64,000 nucleotides of DNA from Akkermansia massiliensis (lineage in GTDB: Bacteria; Verrucomicrobiota; Verrucomicrobiia; Verrucomicrobiales; Akkermansiaceae): contig NZ_CP072036.1 of the NCBI RefSeq assembly GCF_018847375.1, positions 2,170,001 to 2,234,000 on the forward strand. The letters are read 5' to 3'. Below the pieces are notes generated by a model, which was given only the letters and a program-made list of their open reading frames with translations, searched no databases and had not been told where the DNA came from. Below are positions 34,957-44,503 of this stretch, piece by piece. Each line of letters begins with the position of its first letter. Within the stretch, counting starts at the first letter, position 1. Both the position numbers and the translations under genes were made by a program.

Positions 34957-36258
34957 ATGAAGAGAGCGTTTTGCGTGATAGCCGGTGCATGCAGCCTGCT
35001 TGGATGGGCTCCGGCGGACGAGGCTGGCATGAAGAATGCGCTGGCGGACTGGCAAATGAGGCAGTCCGACTGGGAATCCGCATTCAAAACGGCTGAAAGC
35101 GATGAAAAAAGAGCGGAACTGATGGAGAGCCGTCCGAATGCCATTCCGGTGGCGCAGGAATTGTGGAGGCAGGTGGGGAGGGACCTTCAAAAGCCCGAGA
35201 CTCAAAAACCCTACCTTCTCCCGGCTGTCATTTGGTTTCTGGACCATCCCCAGGCCGTGGCGCAGGCTTTCCCCAACGGAGACGTTGCCAGGAAAATTGT
35301 CGTGCTTTGCCTGGACTCCCTGGAAAATACCCTGTTCCGGGAAAAGGGAGCGGGAAAGGCGGCGTATGCGTTGAGCAACTCCCGCGACCTGCGTTGCCGC
35401 GTTATTCTGGAACAAATCAAGGATTACAACCAGTTTCCGGAAGACCAGGGGCTGTCCGCCCTGGGGCTGGCCATGGTGATGAAGGAAACGACGGGAATGC
35501 TCCAGGATGACGTCAGGCTGGTGGCGGCACGCGGAAAGCTGCTGAAAGACGCCATCATCAAATGCTATGATTCCAGCTTCGGTCCCGTTCCGGTCCGGAA
35601 TCTGGTGAAGGAAGAGCTGTATGAAATACGCAATCTCAACATTGGACAGACTGGGCCCAAAATAAGCCTGCCTTCCACCGCCACGGGCGCGGAAGTGACG
35701 GTCCCCTCCGGGGACAAGCCCGTGCTGCTGGTTTTCTGGGATCCCCGGGATGTGCGCTCTGTCCAGTTTTTGCAAAAGGCCGTTTCCCTACGGAAGGAAT
35801 TTCCGGGCCTGACGGTCATGCCGGTGGCCCCCGGAAACAGTGAGGACGTGAAAAAGGCCCTGCTGAATTTGGAGATGGATACTCCCTCCCTGGTGGATGA
35901 AAAGGCGGCGGCGTTCAAGGATTACCGCGTGATGCTCACGCCTCGGGTATATCTGCTGGACCCTGCGGGGAAAATCCTGATGCGCGGCACGCCGGACATG
36001 CTGTTTGACGCGAATCTGTACGCGGTCATGGGCAAGCTGGAAGGGAAAAAGAATGGAAAGGCGGACGAGAAAAAGGCCCCGGCCGCCCCCGCCGCCGTGA
36101 AGCCGGCTCCGCTGCCGGCCAGGATCAACTCTCCGGATACGCGCATTCCCTCCGTTCCGCAGCCTGCCGCGCTCCGGCCAGCGGCCCCGCCTGCTTCCTC
36201 CGGTGTGGAGCAGCCCTCTTCTCTTTCCGCTCCCCCCCTGCGGCCCATGCCCGAATAG
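34957..36258 (+). CDS. Exported thioredoxin-fold protein lacking the CxxC motif
   Basis: A 433-residue periplasmic protein with a signal peptide (MKRAFCVIAGACSLLGWAPADEA). The N-terminal 200 residues are helical. Residues about 220-345 have a TlpA/thioredoxin-like pattern: GDKPVLLVFWDPRDVRSVQFL, then PVAPGNSEDVKKAL and the cis-Pro strand LTPRVYLLDPAGKILMRG. Where CxxC is expected the sequence has DPRD, so it should be redox-inactive. A Lys/Ala/Pro-rich tail (about 350-433) follows. Similar N-terminal DUF plus thioredoxin-fold proteins exist in Bacteroidetes; function unknown. CCA transferase begins 8 nt downstream. Confidence 0.75.
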   Translation: MKRAFCVIAGACSLLGWAPADEAGMKNALADWQMRQSDWESAFKTAESDEKRAELMESRPNAIPVAQELWRQVGRDLQKPETQKPYLLPAVIWFLDHPQAVAQAFPNGDVARKIVVLCLDSLENTLFREKGAGKAAYALSNSRDLRCRVILEQIKDYNQFPEDQGLSALGLAMVMKETTGMLQDDVRLVAARGKLLKDAIIKCYDSSFGPVPVRNLVKEELYEIRNLNIGQTGPKISLPSTATGAEVTVPSGDKPVLLVFWDPRDVRSVQFLQKAVSLRKEFPGLTVMPVAPGNSEDVKKALLNLEMDTPSLVDEKAAAFKDYRVMLTPRVYLLDPAGKILMRGTPDMLFDANLYAVMGKLEGKKNGKADEKKAPAAPAAVKPAPLPARINSPDTRIPSVPQPAALRPAAPPASSGVEQPSSLSAPPLRPMPE

Positions 36259-36266
36259 CCTGTTCC

Positions 36267-37649
36267 ATGGAAAATATTCCATTGAGAAAGGCCGCGGAGG
36301 CTGTGGCGCGCGTGCTGGCCGGAGCGGGGCACACGGTGTATTTTGTGGGAGGCTGCGTCCGGGACAGGCTGCTGGGATATCCCGTGAAGGACATTGACAT
36401 TGCCACCTCCGCCCGTCCGGACGAGGTGCTGCGCCTGTTCCCGGACGCCTGGGAAGTGGGCGCCGCCTTCGGCGTGGTGCTGGTGCGCCGTGGCGGTTTC
36501 TCCTTTGAAGTGGCTACGTTCCGCAGGGACGGCAGCTACAGGGACGGCAGGCGCCCGGAATCCGTCTGCTTCACGGATGCGGAGGAGGACGCCCGGCGCC
36601 GTGATTTTACCATGAACGGCCTCTTTGAAGATCCGTTTTCCGTTCCTCCGGGTTATGTGGTGGATTATGTGGGCGGCGTGGAGGACATCCGGGTCCGCGT
36701 GCTGAGGTGCATCGGGGAGCCGGACCGCCGTTTTGAGGAGGACTCCCTCCGGCTGATGCGCGCCGTCCGTTTCGCCGTTACCAGGGAAGTGCGGGTGGAA
36801 GCGGAAACTTATGCCGCCATTTGCAGGAACGCCCCGCTGCTGGCCCGCATCGCGCCGGAGCGCATCCGGGAGGAACTGGACCGGATTCTATTGTCTCCAG
36901 GAAGGAAACGGGGCGTGGAAATGCTGGTGGAAACGGGACTGATGAAGCATGTTATTCCGGAGGTATACGGCATGATCGGCTGCACGCAGCCTCCCCAGTG
37001 GCACCCGGAGGGGGACGTGTACGCCCATACGCTGATGATGCTGGACGCGCTGGGGAAGGACGGCGCCCCCGTGTCTCTGGAGCTGGCCCTGGGCGTGCTG
37101 CTGCATGATGTCGGAAAACCTCCCTGCCGCCAGGTGGATGAAACGGGGCGCATCCGTTTTTCCGGTCATGACAAGGAGGGCGCCTCCATGGCGCGGGACA
37201 TTTTAAGGAGACTGAAATATTCCAATGCCGTGATTGATGCGGTGTGCGCCATGGTGGAGCGCCACATGCGCTTCATGAACGTGCAGCAGATGAAGAAGTC
37301 CACCCTGCGGATGTTCATGAGCGCTCCGCATTTCAGCGACGAGCTGGAGCTTCACCGCCTGGACTGCCTTTCCTCCAACGGATTGATGGACAACTGGCAG
37401 TTTGTCCGGGACGCCATGGATTCCTACCGGGACGCACCCCTGGTGCCTCCGCCCCTGGTGACCGGGCGCGATCTGCTGGACCTGGGGCTGCCCCCCGGTC
37501 CCGATTTCAGGAAATGGCTGTCCCGTTTGCAGGAGCTCCAGTTGGAAGGAACGCTCCGGACCAGGAAGGAGGCCCTGCTGATGCTGGGGCAAATTGCCCC
37601 GGTGGAACAGAATACACTTGCAGAGTACCTGGAAAAGTTAGCATTATAG
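36267..37649 (+). CDS. cca: CCA tRNA nucleotidyltransferase / poly(A) polymerase family with HD domain
   Basis: A 460-residue class II nucleotidyltransferase. The head has VYFVGGCVRDRLLG and DIDIATSA with the catalytic Asp pair. RRDFTMNGLF and EEDSLRLMRAVRFA are typical of the neck. An HD domain is near residue 265 (LGVLLHDVGKPP). It would add or repair the 3' CCA end of tRNAs; a poly(A) polymerase role cannot be excluded by sequence alone. It starts 8 nt after the thioredoxin-fold gene and ends 26 nt before the GH13 gene, suggesting one operon. Confidence 0.92.
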   Translation: MENIPLRKAAEAVARVLAGAGHTVYFVGGCVRDRLLGYPVKDIDIATSARPDEVLRLFPDAWEVGAAFGVVLVRRGGFSFEVATFRRDGSYRDGRRPESVCFTDAEEDARRRDFTMNGLFEDPFSVPPGYVVDYVGGVEDIRVRVLRCIGEPDRRFEEDSLRLMRAVRFAVTREVRVEAETYAAICRNAPLLARIAPERIREELDRILLSPGRKRGVEMLVETGLMKHVIPEVYGMIGCTQPPQWHPEGDVYAHTLMMLDALGKDGAPVSLELALGVLLHDVGKPPCRQVDETGRIRFSGHDKEGASMARDILRRLKYSNAVIDAVCAMVERHMRFMNVQQMKKSTLRMFMSAPHFSDELELHRLDCLSSNGLMDNWQFVRDAMDSYRDAPLVPPPLVTGRDLLDLGLPPGPDFRKWLSRLQELQLEGTLRTRKEALLMLGQIAPVEQNTLAEYLEKLAL

Positions 37650-37675
37650 GCCGCAAGACCTCATCCTTTCAGTTC

Positions 37676-39445
37676 ATGCGCCCGGTCATTTATCAACTGT
37701 TTGTCCGCCATTTCTCCAACATGGAAACCCATGGGGTGGACTGGGGGACCCGGGAGACGAACGGGTGCGGCACCTTTAACGGTGTGACGGACAAGGCCCT
37801 GAGGGAAATAGCCCGGATGGGCTTTACCCACATCTGGCTGACCGGGGTGCTGAGGCACGCCACGCAGACGGCCTATCCCGAGCTGCCCGCCCAGCCGGAA
37901 TCCATCGTAAAAGGCCTGGCCGGCAGTCCCTATGCGGTAGTGGATTATTTTGACGTGGACCCGGACCTGGCCTCCACGCCGGAAAAAAGAATGGAGGAAT
38001 TCAAGGCACTCGTGAAACGCTGCCGAACGGTGGGGCTGGTGCCGTTGATCGACTTTATCCCCAACCATGTTTCCCGCGCGTACCTGGCGGACTGGGACGG
38101 GCATGACGATTTTGGAGAAGGGGACGACCACCATACGTTTTTCTCTCCGGAGCAGGGGTACTTTTACCTGACCTCCAACAGCCCGGGGGACGGCCCCCCC
38201 CTGCATCTGCCGGACGGCCTGTTTGAAGGGGAAATGACCTTCGGCCGCGTCACGGGCAACAATGCCGTTACGTGGAACCCCACCAGATATGACTGGTATG
38301 AAACGGTCAAACTCAACTACGGCTATAACTTCCTGGCCGGACTGCCGGCCCTCCGCCTGCTGCCGGACTGGACGAGCCCCAAGCAGCGCGTGCCCAAGAC
38401 CTGGCGCATCATGGACGACATCCTTTCCTTCTGGCAGGGCCTGGGCATCGGCGGTTTCAGGTGCGACATGGCCCACATGATTCCCATGGCCTTCTGGAAA
38501 TGGGCCATCTCCCGCTCCCGCGTCCGCCTGCCGGACGTGTTTTTCATGGCGGAAGCGTACAATGACCACATGAAAACCACCCCCGGCGATCCCTGCGCCG
38601 CGCTGCTGGAATCCGGGTTCAATGCCGTTTACGATTCGGCCTGCTACCGCCTGGCGCTCCATGTGTACACGGAAAAAAACTGGGCAAACGACTTCGACCG
38701 CCTTTTCCGGAGCGACCCCAAATACATGGCCAACGGCGTCCGCTACGTGGAAAACCATGATGAAACGCGCGTGTGCTCCCCGCTCTCCTGGGGCGGGGTG
38801 GGCCGCATCATCCTTCCGGCGATCATGACGCTGGTGTACGCGTCCGGCCGCGGTCCCGTGCTGGTGTACAACGGGCAGGAAGTAGGGGAGCGGGGGGAGA
38901 GTCCCGGCGGCTACGGCGGCCATGACGGCCGCACCAGCATTTTTGACTACACCTGCCTGCCCCAGCTCCAGCCCTGGGTGGCGGACGGACGGTTTGACGC
39001 CTCTCTGCTGCCGGAGGATTCCGCGGAGCTGAGGAACTTTCATCAGCGGCTGCTTCCCCTGATGCAGCATCCGGCGCTTGACCGCGGGGATTTTTACGGC
39101 CTGAACTGGGCCAACATGAAAAACACCACCTTTGGCAGGGAACCTGCGGAAGACACCTCCGGCCACTGGGTGTACGCCATGCTCCGGCATGATGCCCGTT
39201 CCAGGGCCACCGTGCTGGTGGTGGGGAACCTTTCCCCGGAGATCAACTTCTACAACCTCCGCATTTCCATTCCCCAGCACGCCTTCGGCTGGTGCGGCAT
39301 CCAGACGGACCGCGTGCGTGTCAGGAACCTGATGGCCGGAGAGGGGGAAGACCGGGTTTTTGACCGGAAGGAACTGATGGAACGCGGGCTTCCCCATCCC
39401 CTGAAACCGGGGCATGTGGGCGTGCTGGAACTCTCTGCCGTTTAA
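37676..39445 (+). CDS. GH13 alpha-amylase family glycosidase
   Basis: A 589-residue glycoside hydrolase with the (beta/alpha)8 barrel motifs in order: LIDFIPNHV, GFRCDMAHM (nucleophile Asp), VFFMAEAYN (acid/base Glu) and VENHDETR (transition-state Asp). A beta-sandwich C-terminal domain follows (about 490-589). No signal peptide, so it acts in the cytoplasm, perhaps on glycogen or maltodextrins together with MalQ. Exact specificity is not readable. The frame is open upstream to 37244 inside cca; the ATG at 37676 starts MRPVIYQLFVRHF, the usual beginning. Confidence 0.92.
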   Translation: MRPVIYQLFVRHFSNMETHGVDWGTRETNGCGTFNGVTDKALREIARMGFTHIWLTGVLRHATQTAYPELPAQPESIVKGLAGSPYAVVDYFDVDPDLASTPEKRMEEFKALVKRCRTVGLVPLIDFIPNHVSRAYLADWDGHDDFGEGDDHHTFFSPEQGYFYLTSNSPGDGPPLHLPDGLFEGEMTFGRVTGNNAVTWNPTRYDWYETVKLNYGYNFLAGLPALRLLPDWTSPKQRVPKTWRIMDDILSFWQGLGIGGFRCDMAHMIPMAFWKWAISRSRVRLPDVFFMAEAYNDHMKTTPGDPCAALLESGFNAVYDSACYRLALHVYTEKNWANDFDRLFRSDPKYMANGVRYVENHDETRVCSPLSWGGVGRIILPAIMTLVYASGRGPVLVYNGQEVGERGESPGGYGGHDGRTSIFDYTCLPQLQPWVADGRFDASLLPEDSAELRNFHQRLLPLMQHPALDRGDFYGLNWANMKNTTFGREPAEDTSGHWVYAMLRHDARSRATVLVVGNLSPEINFYNLRISIPQHAFGWCGIQTDRVRVRNLMAGEGEDRVFDRKELMERGLPHPLKPGHVGVLELSAV

Positions 39446-39510
39446 AGGGGCATTCCCTCCGGAGGGGTGCGGCTGCCCTTTCCGATATTTTTTGCTCTGC
39501 TGGGCGTTTT

Positions 39511-39516
39511 TATAAT
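39511..39516 (+). promoter_or_regulatory. Putative -10 element of the secretin gene
   Basis: A consensus TATAAT 40 nt before the ATG at 39557, in an AT-rich patch; the -35 is not clear. Confidence 0.4.
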
Positions 39517-39556
39517 GACGGGCGGTTTTTAATTCGGTATAGTCCCGGAAATTCCT

Positions 39557-42094
39557 ATGACTAGACGTTTCCCTCACTCCATGTCTGCCATTCAGCAAAT
39601 TGCCCTGGCGCTTGCCGTTGCCGGTATTGGAGCCGGCCAGGGGCTGGCCCAGGAAGGAGCAGGGGCCGCCCGCCGGACTGCGGCCCGGATGGAAGAGCAG
39701 GCCCAGGCTTCCATGCTGCTGCTGGGGCAGGCGCGTCAGCTGTATTCCGAGGGCAAGTACCAGGAAGCCCTGGACAATTACCGCAGGAGCCTGACCGCGC
39801 TGCCCAAGTCCCCCAACATGGAGAAGCGGCGCCGTTTTCTGGAAACCAGCATTGCGGACGCCAGCGTGGCCGTGGCGCAGGAATACATCAAGGTGGGGCG
39901 TTACGACGAGGCCGTCAAGCTGCTGGAAGATGCCTTGAAAGCTACGCCGGGCCATGCCCTGGCCAAGCGCACGCTGGAAATAGCCCGGGACCCGGTTCGC
40001 ACGAATCCGGCCCTATCCCCGGAACACGTCAAGAACGTGGAGGAAGTCAACCGCCTGCTCCGCCTGGCTTACGGCTATTATGAACTGGGCCAGTATGATG
40101 CGGCCCTGAAGGAATTTACCTCCGTCCTCCAGACGGACCCTTACAACACGGCGGCGCGGCGCGGCATGGAGCTGGTCAACCGCGCCAGAACCGCCTACTT
40201 TGACGCTGCCAGGGATGAAACCCGGAGCAGTGCCCTGGCGGACGTCTCCAAGCTGTGGGAGATGCCCGTTCCCCTGACGGAAACGCCGGAGGAACCCGCT
40301 TCCTTCTCCCAGCCGCTGGACAATCCGGTGGTGAATGTGGACCAGAAGCTGGGCATGATCCGTCTGCCCCGCGTGCAGCTGGACGGCGCAACGGTGCAGG
40401 AAGCCGTGGACTATCTGCGCAGCCTGGCCAGGACGCATGATACAACGGCCATGACGACGGCGGAGCGCGGCGTGAATATTTCCGTGGACCCCGGTCCTGC
40501 GGACAGCGTTTCCGCCAAGGAGACCGCCGGCAAGAGAATTACGCTTAATCTTCAAAACGTGCCGCTCCGCGACGCCCTGGAATACGTGGCGCGCGCTTCC
40601 GGCCTCATTCTGCGCACGAACGCCTTTGGCGCGGAGCTGGTATCCAGTTCTGACGGCACCTCCTACATGGTGACCAAGGCCATTGCCCTTCCTCCGGGCT
40701 TCTTCTCCGGCCTGTCGGAATCCTCCGATTCGGAAAATGCCGATCCCTTCGGTTCCGGGGATGCCGGTTCTTCCGGCATGACCCTGAAACGGGTGGACCC
40801 GCAGAAGGCCCTGGCCTCCCTGGGCGTGAAATTCCCGGAAGGCAGCTTCATCAAATACAACTCGGGCAACTCCACCCTCCTTTTCCACGGCACGCCCAAG
40901 GACTTGAGCATGCTGGAGGAGCTGGTGGCGTCCAAGACGGCGGAACAGCCCCTGCAGGTGGTTGTCAGCGCGACGTTCCTGGAAGTTAATCAAACGGACC
41001 TGGAAGAATTGGGCTTCAACTGGATCGTGAACCTGAACCTGGACCCCTCCAAGTGGTTCATGGGCGGTGCGGGCACCAACAAGAATGACTACAACAACAC
41101 CGTGCTGGACAGCGCCGCCAGCGTGGTCGGAGCCGCCGTCCCGGCAGGGGTGGTGGGTGGACTGAGGTCCGGCAACCAGGTTTTTACGGAAGACAGCATT
41201 GACGGCATGATTGAGCGCGGTTCCTCCGCCAGAAGCACCGGCGTGGCCTACGTTCCCGGCGGTGCGCCCAGCATCGTCACCATGCGCGGCATGTGGAGCC
41301 AGGCGGACATCACGATGATCATGCGCGGCCTGAGCCAGAAGAAAGGCACGGACATCATGCAGCATCCTTCCGTGATTGTGCGCCCAGGGGAAAAAGCCAC
41401 CTTCTTCAGCGGCAAGGAACTGATTTACCCCACGGAATACGATCCGCCCGAAGTTCCCAACAGCACGGGCAACAACAATAACGGAGACGACTGGGGCGAC
41501 TATGACGACGATGGCGGAGACCGCCTGCCGGTCATGCCCATCACGCCCGCCCACCCATCCGCCTATGAAACCAGGCAGCTCGGCACGGTATTCAACGTGG
41601 AGGTAACCGGCATCAGCGATGACAAATCCATCGTGGAAATGACCGTAGTGCCGGAAATCGTGGACTTTGACGGCTTCATCAACTACGGTACGCCGCTCTT
41701 CGTCCCCGTGGCCTCCCAGGAGAAAAATGCGAAGGAAGACATCGTCATGGTGAAAGCTTCCGACAACTTCATTCTCCAGCCCGTATTCTCCACGCGCCGC
41801 CTGACCGCTCCGGTACGCATTGCCACCGGCAGCACGCTCGTCATCGGCGCCTTGAAAAAATCCACCTCCATCACGTATGAGGATAAAATCCCCATTCTGG
41901 GGGATATTCCCTGGGTGGGCCGCCTTTTCCGCTCCAAGGGATCCAAGGAAGAGCGCAAGGCCATCATCATCATGGTGAAGGCGGAAGTGGTGGACCCGGG
42001 CGGCAAGCAGCTCTACACGCCGGGCACCGCCGTTCCGGATGAGGAAGCTCCGGCAGGGCTCGCGCCTCTTCCCGCCCTCAGCAATGCCCAGTAA
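39557..42094 (+). CDS. TPR-containing secretin family protein (GspD/PilQ-like)
   Basis: An 845-residue outer-membrane channel candidate. A signal peptide ends near AQEG. TPR-like repeats fill about 50-205 (QARQLYSEGKYQEALDNYRRSL, YYELGQYDAALKEFTSVLQTDP). A short secretin N domain follows near 290-370 (ITLNLQNVPLRDALEYVARASGL). The secretin core runs to about 830 and ends in the hallmark VIGALKKS...KIPILGDIPWVGRLFRS. An Asn/Asp/Gly-rich insert lies near 630-650. No pilus or type II assembly genes flank it; its only close partner is the AsmA-like gene 21 nt downstream. Confidence 0.9.
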   Translation: MTRRFPHSMSAIQQIALALAVAGIGAGQGLAQEGAGAARRTAARMEEQAQASMLLLGQARQLYSEGKYQEALDNYRRSLTALPKSPNMEKRRRFLETSIADASVAVAQEYIKVGRYDEAVKLLEDALKATPGHALAKRTLEIARDPVRTNPALSPEHVKNVEEVNRLLRLAYGYYELGQYDAALKEFTSVLQTDPYNTAARRGMELVNRARTAYFDAARDETRSSALADVSKLWEMPVPLTETPEEPASFSQPLDNPVVNVDQKLGMIRLPRVQLDGATVQEAVDYLRSLARTHDTTAMTTAERGVNISVDPGPADSVSAKETAGKRITLNLQNVPLRDALEYVARASGLILRTNAFGAELVSSSDGTSYMVTKAIALPPGFFSGLSESSDSENADPFGSGDAGSSGMTLKRVDPQKALASLGVKFPEGSFIKYNSGNSTLLFHGTPKDLSMLEELVASKTAEQPLQVVVSATFLEVNQTDLEELGFNWIVNLNLDPSKWFMGGAGTNKNDYNNTVLDSAASVVGAAVPAGVVGGLRSGNQVFTEDSIDGMIERGSSARSTGVAYVPGGAPSIVTMRGMWSQADITMIMRGLSQKKGTDIMQHPSVIVRPGEKATFFSGKELIYPTEYDPPEVPNSTGNNNNGDDWGDYDDDGGDRLPVMPITPAHPSAYETRQLGTVFNVEVTGISDDKSIVEMTVVPEIVDFDGFINYGTPLFVPVASQEKNAKEDIVMVKASDNFILQPVFSTRRLTAPVRIATGSTLVIGALKKSTSITYEDKIPILGDIPWVGRLFRSKGSKEERKAIIIMVKAEVVDPGGKQLYTPGTAVPDEEAPAGLAPLPALSNAQ

Positions 42095-42115
42095 CCTTTA
42101 ACCGGATTAAGACTA

Positions 42116-43759
42116 TTGAAGAACAGTGATTCCGATCCTGAGTCCTCTTCTTCCTCCCAGGGGGCGGACAATATCATGCGCCAGCTGCATGCCTCGGATT
42201 CCCAGGGCGTGGAGCGAAAGAGGGAAGTAGTGGTGCGCCCGGACGGCAGCAAGGTCATCCGTGTGGAAAAACGCCGGCGGACCTACAATGACGACCACGG
42301 GGACGCCAAGCAGGCCGTGCTGAAAAACAAGCGTTTCCTCATTGGCCTCTGCATCCTGGTCCTGCTGGTTGTGGGCGCCCTGGCGGGAACGTACATGTAC
42401 CGCCTGACTTCCTTCAATACGGAGGAATTCGCCGGGCGGCTGCAATCGGACCTCTCCGCCGCCTGGGGCGGGAAGGTGGAAGCCTCCGGCATGGCGATGG
42501 ACGGCCTTTCCATGAAGGCCGCCCGCATCAAGGTCACTTTCCCGCAGGATTCCTGCCTGTCTTTTGTAATGATGGAAGGCGTTTCCGGAGAAATCTCCGC
42601 CACGTCCCTGTTCATGGGAAAAATCAAGGGGGAAAGCCTGAACATGGCCAAGGTCACGATTGGCCTGCGCCCCGGATTCTCCAAATTTGCCGTGCCGCAG
42701 ACGAAGCGGGAACTCCCGTTCGTCTTCCGGCGGTACACCTCTCCGCGCCTGGAGGTAGGTTACGCCCACAAGACGGAGGAATTTACCCTGGAACGGAATG
42801 ACGGCCCCTTCTACATGACGGCGGAAGCCTACATCCGCACGTCCGGAAACGGTACGGAACCGGAATACGTGCTGGACCTGTCACAGCAAAAGCTGAAAAT
42901 CAAGGGCTGGCCTCTGATGGGCGTCGACTCCGGCTCCATCATTTTAAACGGAAACGGCGTCAAGCAGCTCACCTTCTCCGGTTTTCTGGACAAGGGGCGC
43001 CTGCTCAACAAGCCTACGGACCTCAGCCCCTTCATGATTACGGGGAATTTCCTCCTGGGTACGGATTTCCGCCACCAGGCCTGGACCCTGACGGGCAGGA
43101 ATTTTGACCTCCTCTCCCTGGTGGGGGATGACTTCGCTTCCTTCCTCAAGGTACAGATGGGGGAACAGGAAGTGGATGAAAAGCATGAATTGAAGCTGGA
43201 CTTTGCGCTGCCCGTGATGGACGAACAGAAAAGGCCCTCCGTAAAAGGGTACAGCGGTTCCGTCATCAAGGCGACCATGCTCAGGCTGCCCGTCCTGCGC
43301 CTGCTGGCGGCCATGACCGCCCGGAACACGGAAATAAGGCTGCCTTACTCTTCCCCAGTCTTTACGTCCGGCTCCTTTCTGCTGGAAAGCGACGGAACGG
43401 ACCGTTCCGCCTCCCTGAAAGAGATTTCCCTGTTTGAGCAGGGCTTCCTGGGAGTGACCGGGGTTCTGTACAGCAACGGTTCCGCCGTGACGGGAGAGCT
43501 GGTCTTTAAAATCCCCTCCTACATGGTGGATAGCCGACGCCTGCCGTCCGGCGTTACGCAGGAGGGGCATGAAATCATTCTCCCCGTGAAAATTTCCGGT
43601 ACGCCGGCATCCCCGCAGGACAACTCCGCCGGCATGCTCCAGGAAGTGGAGCCGCGCGCGGACCGTCCGGGAATGGGGACTGCCCCCTCCCGCGGAACGG
43701 CTCTTCCCGCTCCGTCAAGTACCCCGCCCGCCCGCATTACGGTGGACGGATTCATGTGA
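42116..43759 (+). CDS. AsmA-like membrane-anchored protein following the secretin
   Basis: A 547-residue protein with a hydrophilic cytoplasmic N terminus (about 80 residues with a VVVRPDGSKVIRVEKRRR stretch), one transmembrane helix near 75-98, and a long beta-rich periplasmic part. The pattern (FAGRLQSDLSAAWGGKVEASGMAMDGLSMKAARIKV) is AsmA-like. The start appears to be a TTG at 42116; the next in-frame ATG is at about 42176. The C terminus is Pro/Ser/Ala-rich. No firm family. It starts 21 nt after the secretin, so the two probably form one envelope machine or assembly unit. Confidence 0.65.
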   Translation: MKNSDSDPESSSSSQGADNIMRQLHASDSQGVERKREVVVRPDGSKVIRVEKRRRTYNDDHGDAKQAVLKNKRFLIGLCILVLLVVGALAGTYMYRLTSFNTEEFAGRLQSDLSAAWGGKVEASGMAMDGLSMKAARIKVTFPQDSCLSFVMMEGVSGEISATSLFMGKIKGESLNMAKVTIGLRPGFSKFAVPQTKRELPFVFRRYTSPRLEVGYAHKTEEFTLERNDGPFYMTAEAYIRTSGNGTEPEYVLDLSQQKLKIKGWPLMGVDSGSIILNGNGVKQLTFSGFLDKGRLLNKPTDLSPFMITGNFLLGTDFRHQAWTLTGRNFDLLSLVGDDFASFLKVQMGEQEVDEKHELKLDFALPVMDEQKRPSVKGYSGSVIKATMLRLPVLRLLAAMTARNTEIRLPYSSPVFTSGSFLLESDGTDRSASLKEISLFEQGFLGVTGVLYSNGSAVTGELVFKIPSYMVDSRRLPSGVTQEGHEIILPVKISGTPASPQDNSAGMLQEVEPRADRPGMGTAPSRGTALPAPSSTPPARITVDGFM

Positions 43760-43774
43760 TATTGCCGAGAATTC

Positions 43775-44503
43775 ATGTTGCTGCTCAACCCCATTGTCCG
43801 AAAAACGTCCGAAAAGCGTTCCCGCTGGTGGACCAAGCTGGCCGGCTTCGGCCTGTGGTCCTTGCTCCAGCCCATCTGCATGAGCCTGAATATCCGCTCC
43901 ATCAAGGAGGAGCACGACGACGTCTACACGGCGCCCTTCCTGGTGGCCCTCTGGCACAACCGCACGACGGTGCCCGGCTATGCCTGGTCCCTGGCCCAGA
44001 AGCCGCTCAAGATGTGCGTGCTCACCAGCGCCAGCAAGGACGGTGCCCTGGTGGAGGCCGTATGCAAACACTTCGGCCTGGATTCCGTCCGCGGTTCCTC
44101 CGGACGGCGGGGAGCCCTGGCCTACATGGAAATGATGAGGAAGGTGCAGGAGGGGGACGTCTGCTTCTGCCTCACCCCGGACGGTCCGCAGGGCCCCATT
44201 TACCAGGTGCACCACGGCATCATCAAGATGGCCTCCCAGTCCGGGCTTCCCATCGTTCCCGTGTGCATCGAATATGAAAGCTGCTGGAGGCTGAACAAGG
44301 CCTGGGACCGCTACGCCATTCCCAAGCCGTGTTCCAACGTGAACATTCTATGGAAAAAGCGCCTGTTCATTCCTCCGGACGCAACGGATGAGCAGGTAGC
44401 GGACTACGCCCGCCTTCTGGCCGGGCTGCTGAGCGAGGGGCTTCCGGACTTCCCGCCACTTAATCAATCATTATTATGCAAATCATCGACGGAAAACAGG
44501 TAG
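43775..44503 (+). CDS. Lysophospholipid acyltransferase-like protein (DUF374)
   Basis: A 242-residue protein of the LPLAT superfamily. Features are [15 protein letters not shown], in place of the classical HxxxxD block, then [36 protein letters not shown] and [31 protein letters not shown], which match DUF374. The likely activity is acyl transfer to a lipid A or phospholipid precursor at the inner membrane; acceptor unknown. Its 3' end overlaps folD by 28 nt, and it follows the AsmA-like gene by 15 nt. Confidence 0.85.
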   Translation: MLLLNPIVRKTSEKRSRWWTKLAGFGLWSLLQPICMSLNIRSIKEEHDDVYTAPFLVALWHNRTTVPGYAWSLAQKPLKMCVLTSASKDGALVEAVCKHFGLDSVRGSSGRRGALAYMEMMRKVQEGDVCFCLTPDGPQGPIYQVHHGIIKMASQSGLPIVPVCIEYESCWRLNKAWDRYAIPKPCSNVNILWKKRLFIPPDATDEQVADYARLLAGLLSEGLPDFPPLNQSLLCKSSTENR

